A stretch of 64,000 nt of DNA from Betaproteobacteria bacterium (GTDB lineage: Bacteria; Pseudomonadota; Gammaproteobacteria; Burkholderiales; Rhodocyclaceae), in contig JAHRYW010000003.1 of assembly GCA_020621865.1 (NCBI GenBank), forward strand, positions 124,001 through 188,000, read 5' to 3'. Under the pieces are notes generated by a model. That model saw only the letters and a list, made by a program, of their open reading frames with translations. It made no database searches and had not been told where the DNA came from. Position 1 is the stretch's first letter; every line of letters starts with the position of its first letter. The position numbers and the translations under genes were made by a program. Of the stretch, positions 1 through 7,255 are shown piece after piece.

Positions 1-907
1 GGCCGCCCTGCCCCTGCAAGGAAACCTCGGCGGCAGCGACCGCGCCGTCAACCAGGCGATCGAAATTGGCCTTCATCAGCCGGGCATGCCGCCCTTCCGG
101 CATGTCGCCGGCGAAGGTCAGGCTCTGCTCGGCCTCATTGACGCCGAGGATGGTGCGCACCACGCCGCCGTTTTCCGAACGCAGCAGCAAGGGGAAAAGC
201 AGCCCAGTAGCCGGCAATCCCGCCGCGTGCTCGCCCAGGTAGCGCTTGTAGAGTTCCAGCGCCGGCTTGCCGTCGAGATCGAACAACACGTTGCCGGCCG
301 AACGCGTGATCAGGCGTTCCGGGCCGAAAGTATCCCAGCCGCCGACCGAGCCGTAACCAACGGCCAGCCGCGACCCGTAAAAACCGACCGCAACCAGCGT
401 CCTTTCGCGGGCCGGCACATCGGCAAAAACCAGCGTGCGCTGAAAACGTTCGCCATCGCCCGCCAGACCGCCGGTCAGCTCGACGCCCGCCGGCAACTGG
501 CTGCGAAAACCGCGCACCAGCTCGCTGCCGTTGACCGACAACCCGTCGGAAAAAACCAGCACATGGCTCAGGCCATCGCCGAGCAGTGCCTGGGCCATGG
601 ACTGGCCGACCGAAAAGCTCTCGGCCATCTCGACGATCGTCGCCGTCGCCAGGCGCACGGCCGTGTGCTCGAAATGCAGTGCGCTGACGACCAGGGATTC
701 ATCGCTGACCGAGCTGCCGTAAATTTCCCCGGCCCCCGAACAACCGACGATTGCCGCCCGCGGATAGGCCTGGCGCAGTGCCGCAAAGACTTCATCGCCG
801 GCCAGCCGCGAAGTGTCGCCAAAGGCCAGCAGCAACTGAGCCTCAACCATTGGAGACTCGAACAACGGCAACTCGCCTGCCCGAAATATTGTCTGCTGAA
901 TTCTCAT
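1..907 (-). CDS. FIST domain sensory protein (partial, C-terminus beyond window)
   Basis: The minus-strand frame is open from an ATG at 905-907 to the left edge, giving 302 codons without a stop. The protein begins MRIQQTIFRAGELP and carries features of the FIST N domain: an AFGDTSRLAGDEV segment, an IVGCSGAGEIYG turn, a VFSDGLSVNGSELVRG segment and GLAGDGERF. FIST domains are intracellular ligand-binding sensory modules, proposed to bind small molecules such as amino acids, and are often encoded beside kinases or cyclic-di-GMP enzymes. The C-terminal FIST_C part is probably begun here (YKRYLGEHAAGLPATG) but is truncated by the window. The family assignment is fairly secure; the ligand is unknown. 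Confidence 0.8.
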   Translation of the reverse strand, partial: MRIQQTIFRAGELPLFESPMVEAQLLLAFGDTSRLAGDEVFAALRQAYPRAAIVGCSGAGEIYGSSVSDESLVVSALHFEHTAVRLATATIVEMAESFSVGQSMAQALLGDGLSHVLVFSDGLSVNGSELVRGFRSQLPAGVELTGGLAGDGERFQRTLVFADVPARERTLVAVGFYGSRLAVGYGSVGGWDTFGPERLITRSAGNVLFDLDGKPALELYKRYLGEHAAGLPATGLLFPLLLRSENGGVVRTILGVNEAEQSLTFAGDMPEGRHARLMKANFDRLVDGAVAAAEVSLQGQGG

Positions 908-1085
908 GAATGCATCCCTAGCTACAACCCGGCGGCCGCAATCAGCCCACCCGTTCGTGCTGCTCCGACCAAAATTGATCTATTACGTTCGTAATATTGA
1001 ACATATATAGATTTTATTACTTTTGCAATAATCAAAATCCCCCGAGCGGCGGCCATGCCTGGTCGGCTCGTGAGAAAATCGCCAC
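908..1085. promoter_or_regulatory. Divergent A/T-rich intergenic region
   Basis: This 178-base gap separates the start of the minus-strand FIST gene from the plus-strand exonuclease fusion. Positions about 985-1040 are strongly A/T-rich compared with both neighbours, as expected for divergent promoters. I cannot assign -35 and -10 boxes with confidence. Confidence 0.4.
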
Positions 1086-2456
1086 ATGCGTCCCCTAGCC
1101 TTTGTAGACCTCGAAACCACCGGCGCCACCGCCACCAGCGACCGCATCACCGAAATCGGCATCGTCGAAGTCGATGCCGACGGATCGGTGCGCGAATGGC
1201 AGCAACTGGTCAATCCCGGCACGCGGATACCGCCCTTCATCGAGCAGCTGACCGGCATCAGCAACGAGATGGTCGCCGACGCCCCGCCGTTTGAAGCCAT
1301 CGCCCGGGAAACCATGCAGCGCCTCGAAGGCCGGCTGTTCATCGCGCACAACGCCCGCTTCGACTACAGTTTTTTGAAGAATGAATTCAAGCGCCTGGGC
1401 ATCACCTTCCGCGCCTCGGTGCTGTGCACCGTCAAGCTGTCGCGCACGCTGTTTCCCGAACACCGGCGGCACAACCTGGACAGCCTGATCGAGCGCCACG
1501 AATTGCGCGCCGATGCCCGCCACCGGGCGCTGGCCGACGCCCAGCTGATATTTCAATTTTGGCAAAAAATTCATGCCGACCGTAGCATTGCCGACATCGA
1601 AGCCGCGCTGCAGGCCCAGAATGCCCACCCCAGCCTGCCGCCGCATCTCGACGCCAGCATCCTCGAAGACCTGCCCGAAGGCCCCGGCGTTTACCTCTTC
1701 TACGGCGAAAACAACCTGCCGCTCTACATCGGCAAGGCCAAGGACATCCGCCAGCGCGTCCTCTCGCACTTCGCCGGCGACCACAGCTCGGCCAAGGAAA
1801 TGGCCATCGCCCAGCAAGTCCGGCGCATCGACTGGATCGAAACCGCCGGCGAAATCGGTGCCCTGCTCAGGGAATCCGCGCTGGTCAAGGAACTGCTACC
1901 GACGCACAACCGCCTGCTACGCAAGAACGACGAAACCTGCACCTGGATGCTGATCGACGAAGGCGAAGGCTGGCTGCGCCCACAACTCGTGCTCGCCGCC
2001 GACCTCGCATTCGACATCCGCACCGCCTGCTACGGCCTGTTCAAGACCACCAAGGAAGCCAACAACGTACTGCGCACGCTGGCCGAATCGCACAACCTGT
2101 GCGACATCCTGCTCGGTCTGGAAAAAACCAAGCCCGGCAAACCCTGCTTCGGCCACCAGCTAAAACGCTGCAAAGGCGCCTGCGTCGGCAAGGAACCGCT
2201 GGCCAAACACACCATGCGCCTGATGACCGCGCTGACCGGCATCAAGCTCGTCTCCTGGCCCTTCCCCGGCCCGGCGCTGATCCGCGAAGGCGACGAAGCC
2301 CACTTGATTGAAGGCTGGCGCTACCTCGGGACTGCGCGAAGCGACGACGAGCTGTACGCCCTGCTCGATACCCCCCGCCCGGCTTTCGATCGGGATGCCT
2401 ACAAGTTGCTGGCTAAATATGTGGGGAAGATGGTGCCGCTGATCCGTGCATCCTAA
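1086..2456 (+). CDS. DnaQ-like 3'-5' exonuclease fused to a UvrC/Cho-type GIY-YIG nuclease
   Basis: The 456-residue protein has two nuclease modules. The N-terminal DEDDh exonuclease shows FVDLETTG (D8, E10), IAHNARFDYSF (D93) and HRALADA (H146, D151). The second module is a GIY-YIG fold: GVYLFYG near residue 201, LYIGKAKDIRQR near 213-224 and a conserved Glu near 263 in LRESALVKELLPTHN. DnaQ-UvrC hybrids of this layout are known in several bacteria and are presumed to act in DNA repair, with one domain incising and the other trimming; the helix-hairpin-helix part of true UvrC is missing. Length fits the family. A copy of the dispersed AATGCTACGGTC element (minus orientation) lies in frame at residues 156-168, just after the exonuclease domain. 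Confidence 0.85.
   Translation: MRPLAFVDLETTGATATSDRITEIGIVEVDADGSVREWQQLVNPGTRIPPFIEQLTGISNEMVADAPPFEAIARETMQRLEGRLFIAHNARFDYSFLKNEFKRLGITFRASVLCTVKLSRTLFPEHRRHNLDSLIERHELRADARHRALADAQLIFQFWQKIHADRSIADIEAALQAQNAHPSLPPHLDASILEDLPEGPGVYLFYGENNLPLYIGKAKDIRQRVLSHFAGDHSSAKEMAIAQQVRRIDWIETAGEIGALLRESALVKELLPTHNRLLRKNDETCTWMLIDEGEGWLRPQLVLAADLAFDIRTACYGLFKTTKEANNVLRTLAESHNLCDILLGLEKTKPGKPCFGHQLKRCKGACVGKEPLAKHTMRLMTALTGIKLVSWPFPGPALIREGDEAHLIEGWRYLGTARSDDELYALLDTPRPAFDRDAYKLLAKYVGKMVPLIRAS
1551..1589 (-). repeat. USS-like dispersed element, copy 1 (intragenic)
   Basis: On the minus strand the 12-base core AATGCTACGGTC (1578-1589) is followed by GGCATG, an A/T tract, GCC and AAAATTGAAA. It lies inside the exonuclease/GIY-YIG gene and encodes residues 156-168 in the antisense sense without disturbing the frame. 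Confidence 0.85.
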
Positions 2457-2653
2457 GTAATTTTCAAGGCTCGGCTACGAAACGGCCAATCTATGGACGA
2501 CCGACTGTCCGACCTTTATGCAAGGTCATGTCCTCCAAAAAGCATTTGTCGCGTTAGTCCACTGTCGAGCTATGACAACGACCTCATAGTCATGCGAGGA
2601 TCCAATCTGGCCGGCAGCGCATCAGCCCATCTTTCATCCACAGGACCAATACC

Positions 2654-3040
2654 ATGACCCAGACACAATCGTTGATCCGCTCTCTTATCGCAATCGTCGC
2701 CATCTCCACTGCAGTCGTTGCCTGCGGCAAGAAGGAAGACCCCGCAGCAGCCGCTGCCAAGGCTGCTGAAGAAGCCGTCAAATCGGCGGGCGAAGCAACC
2801 AAGAGCGCCGTCGAGAAGACGGGCGAAGCGGCCAAGGCCGTAGGCGAAGCTGCCAAGGCAGAAGGTGAAAAAGCGGCCACTGAAACCAAAGCCGCCGTAG
2901 CCGAAACGGCTGAAAAAGCCAAGGAAGGCGCCAAGGAGGCTGCAGCGGACACCAAGGCTGCGGTCGAAAAAGCTGGTGCCGAAGTCAAGGCGGCCGCTGA
3001 AACCGGCGCCCAGAAAGCGAAGGAAACTGTCAGCAAATAA
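2654..3040 (+). CDS. Ala/Lys/Glu-rich repetitive lipoprotein
   Basis: The 128-residue product starts with a signal sequence and a lipobox ending in VVAC (Cys24), so it is predicted to be lipidated and exported. The rest is almost entirely Ala, Lys, Glu and Thr in an 11-residue-like amphipathic periodicity (repeated EAAKA, EKAKE, ETKAAV units), resembling LEA-type or apolipoprotein-like helices. No enzyme domain is present. Proteins of this type are often envelope stress or desiccation proteins, but that role is inference. It is followed by a clear intrinsic terminator at 3091-3126 and preceded by about 200 bases containing a small inverted repeat (CTATGA at 2570, TCATAG at 2584), which could be a regulatory site. 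Confidence 0.75.
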   Translation: MTQTQSLIRSLIAIVAISTAVVACGKKEDPAAAAAKAAEEAVKSAGEATKSAVEKTGEAAKAVGEAAKAEGEKAATETKAAVAETAEKAKEGAKEAAADTKAAVEKAGAEVKAAAETGAQKAKETVSK

Positions 3041-3090
3041 ATCGCCATCGCGCTCAGGCTCCACCATCGTGCGGGCTTGAAGATACAACC

Positions 3091-3126
3091 GATCCCCACC
3101 AGCCCAAGGCTGTGTGGGGATTTTTC
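3091..3126 (+). terminator. Intrinsic terminator of the lipoprotein gene
   Basis: The stem ATCCCCACcAGCC pairs with GGCTgtGTGGGGAT around a short loop and is followed directly by TTTTTCT, 50 bases after the lipoprotein stop codon. Confidence 0.85.
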
Positions 3127-3168
3127 TGCGGCTTGTTGGTCGACGATGATTGAATCGCCCCGGTTTTT

Positions 3169-3273
3169 CTAGACACTCAGAAGCCGGTTGAAATACTGGT
3201 TTTCAAACTCTACCGGAGAAACGTCGTTTGCATAGCCGTGGCGACGTTTCGGGTTGTAGAACATCTCGATGGA
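3169..3273 (-). mobile_element. IS3-family transposase C-terminal remnant
   Basis: Translating the minus strand from 3273 to a TAG at 3169-3171 gives 34 residues beginning SIEMFYNPKRRHGYAN and ending with ENQYFNRLLSV. This is the conserved extreme C-terminus of IS3-family OrfB transposases (DDE integrase). Upstream the frame breaks at a palindrome and no other part of the element is present, so this is a decayed tail. It marks a past insertion at the border of the A/T-richer islet 3169-3867. Confidence 0.85.
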
Positions 3274-3278
3274 ACAAG

Positions 3279-3299
3279 AATAGGGGTCTGACCCCTATT
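3279..3299. repeat. Short palindrome of the GGGGTCAGACCCC type
   Basis: A 21-base near-perfect palindrome, AATAGGGG-TCTGA-CCCCTATT, lies between the transposase tail and the end of the orphan gene at 3298 and overlaps its stop codon. From memory, closely similar palindromes are dispersed in many beta- and gammaproteobacterial genomes next to transposase remnants and may be REP-like; this is not checked here. Confidence 0.6.
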
Positions 3300-3867
3300 A
3301 TTTTTGCTCGCCAAAGCGCAACGCCTCGGCCTCAAAGCCTGCTTTGGCCTTAAGCGCATTGACAATATCATCGCCAGAGACGTCCAAGTCACCAGGCATT
3401 TTGGGATGAGTTAGCCGATCACGAACCCTGATGGCTTGCTTCAAGCAACTCCACCACTCGACTGATGCGTCGAAGGGCTCGTTAATCCGATGAGCTTTAC
3501 GATTAATAGCCAGTGCAAAGCGAATGTTTCGAGCCAACGAGATCTTGGCGGTAGTTTCAACTACCTCACCTCGGTCATTGAGTTCGTACTCGGTATCTGT
3601 CGCGAAATAGCGCTCTTGCGGAGTGATATCAATATCTGCTTCCATGCACCGTCCAGCGGACCAAGCCTTCATCGAGAACGTAACCGCCTCAATATAGGCA
3701 AAGATTGCACGAATAAGTTGCCGCGCATGGTATTCGTAGTCTGCCTCGATGCTCCCATCGTTGCGAATGTCACCTTTGTCGATTGCAGCGAGCAATTCTG
3801 CATGACAGCGATCACAATCGTCGCCAAGCACTTGTATCACTTCGCTGGTAGTGCGCTCTTCATCCAT
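3298..3867 (-). CDS. Hypothetical protein in a probable acquired islet
   Basis: The 189-residue product begins MDEERTTSEVIQVLGDDCDR; an in-frame TTG 15 bases upstream is a less likely start because AGG lies suitably ahead of the ATG. It looks soluble and mostly helical, with an acidic N-terminus, a YHARQLIRAIFAYIEAVTFSMK helix and WWSCLKQAIRVRDRLTHPK near the C-terminus. This pattern recalls HEPN-like or phage/defence-associated hypotheticals, but no catalytic motif lets me name a family. Base composition is visibly A/T-richer than the neighbours, and the gene sits beside an IS3 tail, so horizontal origin is likely. Confidence 0.6.
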   Translation of the reverse strand: MDEERTTSEVIQVLGDDCDRCHAELLAAIDKGDIRNDGSIEADYEYHARQLIRAIFAYIEAVTFSMKAWSAGRCMEADIDITPQERYFATDTEYELNDRGEVVETTAKISLARNIRFALAINRKAHRINEPFDASVEWWSCLKQAIRVRDRLTHPKMPGDLDVSGDDIVNALKAKAGFEAEALRFGEQK

Positions 3868-4098
3868 TTTCGACCTAACCAAAAGTAGACATCATAATTG
3901 ACGCACAAGAAGGCCGCGCGCCAGCTAAGCCGCAAAACACGTCACCATCAAATCCTCTCGCAGCAAGCATCACTGGCCTGCGTCCAATTATTTTCATGTA
4001 TATGTAATCGTAAATTACGGAACTTGAATTCACATGGCATCTTACCGCCCTGCCATAACCCGTCGCAACGCCCGTGTTCAACGTCTTCGTCCGAAATC

Positions 4099-5142
4099 AT
4101 GGCAAACTCCACGGATTCCGATCGCATTAATCCCTTCATGACCCCACGCCCCGCCAAACTCTCCCCCGCTACGCCACCCAAAACCATCGCCATCGCCTGC
4201 CAGGGCGGCGGCAGTCATACGGCGTTTACCGGCGGGGTGTTGCAAACGCTGTTGCGCGAACTAGACCCGGCTAAGCATCGCATTGTCGGCCTCTCCGGCA
4301 CTTCCGGCGGCGCGCTGTGTGCGGCGGTGGCCTGGTATTGGCTGCTGCAGGGCAAGCCGACACTGGCGGCCGAGCAGTTGGAGTCGTTCTGGCAAAAGAT
4401 GGCGACGACGCAGATTCCCGATGCCATCGCCAACCAGTTCATGGTCTGGCTGCAGCGCAGCGCGAGCTATCTGGCCTTGCCGGAAGTCAGCCCCTACCGG
4501 TTGCCGAATACCGGCCAGGATTATCTGGCCGGGATCATCAGCCAGCATATCGACTTCGCGAAGCTGCCGGCGCTGATCGCGCCCGATTCGCCGCGCCTGA
4601 TGGTGGGAGCGGTCGAGGTGCTGTCGGGCAAGTTCGCCGTCTTCCGCTCGCACCACAGCCAGCCGGAAAAGCGGATCAGCCTGCCTGCCCTGCTCGCCTC
4701 GGCGGCGATTCCGGAACTGTTCCGCGCCGTGAAGATCGGCAGCGGTGTCTATTGGGACGGCCTGTTTTCCGAGAATCCGCCGGTGCGCGGCTTTCTGTCG
4801 GCCAAGCAACTGGCGGCCAAGCCCGACGAAATCTGGGTCGTCCAGATCAATCCGGACACCCGCTCCGCCGAGCCGACCTCGCACAGCGACATCACCGACC
4901 GCCGCAACGAACTTTCCGGCAACCTGTCGCTCAATCAGGAACTGTTCTTCGTCGAGCAGACCAACGAGTGGTTGCGCAACGGCTGGCTCAATGCGCCGCA
5001 TTTCAAGCAGATTGCCGTGCGCAAGATTCCCTTGCGCCGCGAACTCGACTACCCGTCCAAGCTCGACCGCAGCCCCGCCTTCATCAACAACCTGCTGGCC
5101 GAAGGCCGGCGCGCCGGTGCGGACTTCCTCCGCAGCCTGTAA
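4099..5142 (+). CDS. Patatin-like phospholipase
   Basis: With the ATG at 4099 the protein has 347 residues (a longer upstream frame exists but reads through A/T-rich non-coding-like sequence). Patatin hallmarks are present: the glycine-rich oxyanion segment CQGGGSHTAF, the nucleophile elbow GLSGTSGGAL, and the catalytic Asp in YWDGLFSENPPV. The family hydrolyses acyl ester bonds of phospholipids or other lipids. No signal peptide is evident, so it is probably cytoplasmic. It is followed 25 bases later by the CreA-like gene and then a cupin on the same strand, so co-transcription is possible. Confidence 0.85.
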   Translation: MANSTDSDRINPFMTPRPAKLSPATPPKTIAIACQGGGSHTAFTGGVLQTLLRELDPAKHRIVGLSGTSGGALCAAVAWYWLLQGKPTLAAEQLESFWQKMATTQIPDAIANQFMVWLQRSASYLALPEVSPYRLPNTGQDYLAGIISQHIDFAKLPALIAPDSPRLMVGAVEVLSGKFAVFRSHHSQPEKRISLPALLASAAIPELFRAVKIGSGVYWDGLFSENPPVRGFLSAKQLAAKPDEIWVVQINPDTRSAEPTSHSDITDRRNELSGNLSLNQELFFVEQTNEWLRNGWLNAPHFKQIAVRKIPLRRELDYPSKLDRSPAFINNLLAEGRRAGADFLRSL

Positions 5143-5167
5143 GCGTTTGATCACCGGAAACCCGACC

Positions 5168-5635
5168 ATGCATCTCCGTACGTTTGCCCTCCTCGCCGCT
5201 TTCGGCACCGCCGTTACCAACCCCGTCGCCGCCGAGGAAATCGGCTGCGCGACGACGACCTGGAAGCTGATCGGCGCCAATCACCGGGTCTGCGTCTATG
5301 CCTACGACGACCCCAAGGTGGCCGGCGTCACCTGCCACATCAGCCAGGCACGCACCGGCGGCATCAAGGGCAGCTTCGGTCTGGCCGAAGATCCGTCGCA
5401 ATTCTCCATCGCCTGCCGCCAGGTCGGCCCGATCACGCTGCCGGCCAAGCTGCCGGCCAGCGAGGAAGTGTTCAGCGAAGGCACCTCGATTTTCTTCAAG
5501 GAAACCAAGGTGCTCCGCTTCTACGATACCAGGCGCAACGTGCTTGCCTACATGGCGATCAGCCGCAAGATCATCGAAGGCGCCCCGGCCAATGCCATCT
5601 CGACGGTGCCGATCCAGCCCTGGGGTGGCCAGTGA
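5168..5635 (+). CDS. creA: CreA-like periplasmic protein
   Basis: The 155-residue protein begins with a signal peptide (MHLRTFALLAAFGTAVTNPVAA) probably cut before EEIG. The mature part matches the CreA family: EEIGCATTTWKLIG, NHRVCVYAYDDPKVAGVTCHIS, an SIACRQVGPI segment and an FKETKVLRFYD block. CreA proteins are small exported proteins of unknown function. The start at 5168 lies 25 bases after the patatin stop. The stop overlaps the next start (GTGA), so translation is probably coupled to the cupin gene. Confidence 0.85.
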   Translation: MHLRTFALLAAFGTAVTNPVAAEEIGCATTTWKLIGANHRVCVYAYDDPKVAGVTCHISQARTGGIKGSFGLAEDPSQFSIACRQVGPITLPAKLPASEEVFSEGTSIFFKETKVLRFYDTRRNVLAYMAISRKIIEGAPANAISTVPIQPWGGQ

Positions 5636-5997
5636 CCCACAAGACGGCGCTCGCCGCGATCGCGCCGTACATCACCCGCGACGGCTCGGAAATCCGCGAA
5701 CTGCTGCACCCGGACCAGCACCCGGTACGCCACCAGAGCCTGGCCGAAGCCGTCGTGCCGCCCGGCACGGCAACGCTGCTCCACCGCCACGCCCGCAGCG
5801 AGGAAATTTATCACGTCACCCGCGGCCATGGGCGAATGACGCTGGGCGACGAAATCTTCGCCATCGCACCCGGCGACAGCATCGTCATCGCGCCGGGCAC
5901 GCCGCATCGGGTCGAGAATACCGGCGACGAGGCAATGCACATCCTGTGCTGCTGCGCTCCGGCGTATTCGCACGCCGATACCGAGTTGCTCGCCTAG
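5632..5997 (+). CDS. Single-domain cupin protein
   Basis: The 121-residue protein starts at a GTG overlapping the creA stop by four bases. It has the two cupin motifs: HRHARSEEIYHVTRGHGRM (His/His/Glu metal ligands) and PGTPHRVENTGDEAMHILC (third His). The fold is a small metal-binding beta barrel; the substrate cannot be told from sequence. Three consecutive Cys (ILCCCAP) near the C-terminus are unusual. A USS-like element begins 13 bases after the stop. Confidence 0.8.
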   Translation: MTHKTALAAIAPYITRDGSEIRELLHPDQHPVRHQSLAEAVVPPGTATLLHRHARSEEIYHVTRGHGRMTLGDEIFAIAPGDSIVIAPGTPHRVENTGDEAMHILCCCAPAYSHADTELLA

Positions 5998-6010
5998 GCC
6001 AGCCAAAAAA

Positions 6011-6050
6011 ATTTCGATTTTGGCCATTTTTTCCGGCTGACCGTAGCATT
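6011..6050 (-). repeat. USS-like dispersed element, copy 2
   Basis: The minus strand carries core AATGCTACGGTC (6039-6050), then AGCCGG, AAAAAA, TGGCC, AAAATCGAAAT. It fills the gap between convergent genes (cupin stop 5997 and hydrolase stop 6068). Very close to copy 3. Confidence 0.9.
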
Positions 6051-6067
6051 TGGCGGACACAGCGCCG

Positions 6068-7096
6068 CTAGCGCAATAGCTGCGCAACCACCGGGTCCAG
6101 GCCGGCCATGAAGGCCTCAACCTGCCGGGTGTAGTCAGTCGCCAGTCCAAGTTCCTTGTTCAGCGCGCCATGGCTCATTGCCTGGGGCAAGACACTGGCC
6201 TTCACGCCGAGATGCGTGCTTTTCTCGGCATAGGCCTGCGCCTGGCCGCAAGGGTCGTCCTGGCGGGTAGTGGAACAGACGCCCAGCCAGGACCCAGCAC
6301 TACGGTCGAGTTGGTGATAGGGAGAAGCGGCGATCCAGCCCGCCTCGCTGTCGCCGAAAGCCTCGCGGTAGCGCGCCTTGAGGAAGGGATAGACCTTGGG
6401 CATCTGGCGCACGACATCGATGGCGCCGGCATCCAGTGACACCGTGCCGAGCACCGGTGCCACGCCATTGGCCCGGCGAATCCCGGCATCGGCGTTGACC
6501 AGCGACACGAGGTGCGCGCCGGCCGAGTGGCCCATCAGGATCAGCTTGCCGGGATCACCCCGCCAAGCCCGGGCATGGGCCTGCACGTAGGCGACGGCCC
6601 GGGCGACGTGATTGGCCTGGGCCAGCGCATCGCTGCCCTCATTGACCATCGGGTAATTGATGGAGACGAAGACAGAGCCGCGGTCGGCCCACCGCGCCAC
6701 CTTGTTTTCGGTCACGCCACCCATCGCCTTGTCGCCGACGCACCAGCCGCCGCCATGGACCATGACGATGACCGGCGCCAGATTTTCAGCGCCCTTGGCC
6801 GGCAGGTAAACATCCAGCTTTTCGCGTTGGCTGTTGCCGTAGGCGACATCCTTGAGGTCGGGCTGCGGGCCGGGCTTGGCGGCAGCAGTCCTGGACTGAA
6901 GGCGGTCCACCCGCCGCGCCCAGTCGGCGCAGGAGAGCGCGTTGCCGCCCTCGTTCTCCTGGTTTGCACTCTCCGCTGCCCGTTCCTGCAAGCGTTCGCG
7001 GAGTCGGTCGCGTAAGGGGCCGGCCTGCAGGTCGGTCACGATGCCGGCGACGACGACGGCCAACAGAAGAATCCGAAGGGAGAACGATTTCGCCAT
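6068..7096 (-). CDS. Secreted alpha/beta hydrolase (esterase/lipase, HGGG family)
   Basis: Using the ATG at 7096, the 342-residue protein has a signal peptide (MAKSFSLRILLLAVVVAG, cleavage near LQA/GP). The alpha/beta-hydrolase core shows MVHGGGWCVGDK (HGGG oxyanion hole), the nucleophile elbow GHSAGAH and a probable catalytic His in MSHGALN. This is the hormone-sensitive-lipase/kynurenine-formamidase-like branch; the physiological ester is unknown. A longer in-frame start at 7210 would destroy the signal peptide and is rejected. An Arg/Glu-rich stretch (RDRLRERLQERAAES) follows the signal sequence. Confidence 0.8.
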   Translation of the reverse strand: MAKSFSLRILLLAVVVAGIVTDLQAGPLRDRLRERLQERAAESANQENEGGNALSCADWARRVDRLQSRTAAAKPGPQPDLKDVAYGNSQREKLDVYLPAKGAENLAPVIVMVHGGGWCVGDKAMGGVTENKVARWADRGSVFVSINYPMVNEGSDALAQANHVARAVAYVQAHARAWRGDPGKLILMGHSAGAHLVSLVNADAGIRRANGVAPVLGTVSLDAGAIDVVRQMPKVYPFLKARYREAFGDSEAGWIAASPYHQLDRSAGSWLGVCSTTRQDDPCGQAQAYAEKSTHLGVKASVLPQAMSHGALNKELGLATDYTRQVEAFMAGLDPVVAQLLR

Positions 7097-7155
7097 GATA
7101 GACACTCCGCAAGACGTTGACCGCCGGGTGGCGGCCAAGCGATGGAATGCCCCGA

Positions 7156-7178
7156 TTTTCGCCGCTTGCCGGCGAAAA
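7156..7178. promoter_or_regulatory. Inverted repeat upstream of the hydrolase
   Basis: Perfect 9-base arms TTTTCGCCG and CGGCGAAAA flank a 5-base loop. It lies between the end of the PBP gene (7256) and the hydrolase start (7096). It has no clean T-run on the minus strand, so it may be a weak terminator of the PBP gene or an operator. Confidence 0.45.
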
Positions 7179-7255
7179 AATCGCAACGGCATGGTAAGGG
7201 ATTGTTGCAAATGTTTGCCGGGCGGCGCGCCCGGCGCCGATTCACCCCTGCCCGG

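Noticed and set aside
3898-4098. N-terminal extension of the patatin gene
   Set aside because: The upstream in-frame codons cover A/T-rich sequence unlike the gene body and have no family homology; the ATG at 4099 is preferred.
6011-6050. Reading the dispersed element as a simple terminator
   Set aside because: No conserved stem in all copies, both orientations occur, and several copies are inside genes; terminator use at two loci seems secondary.
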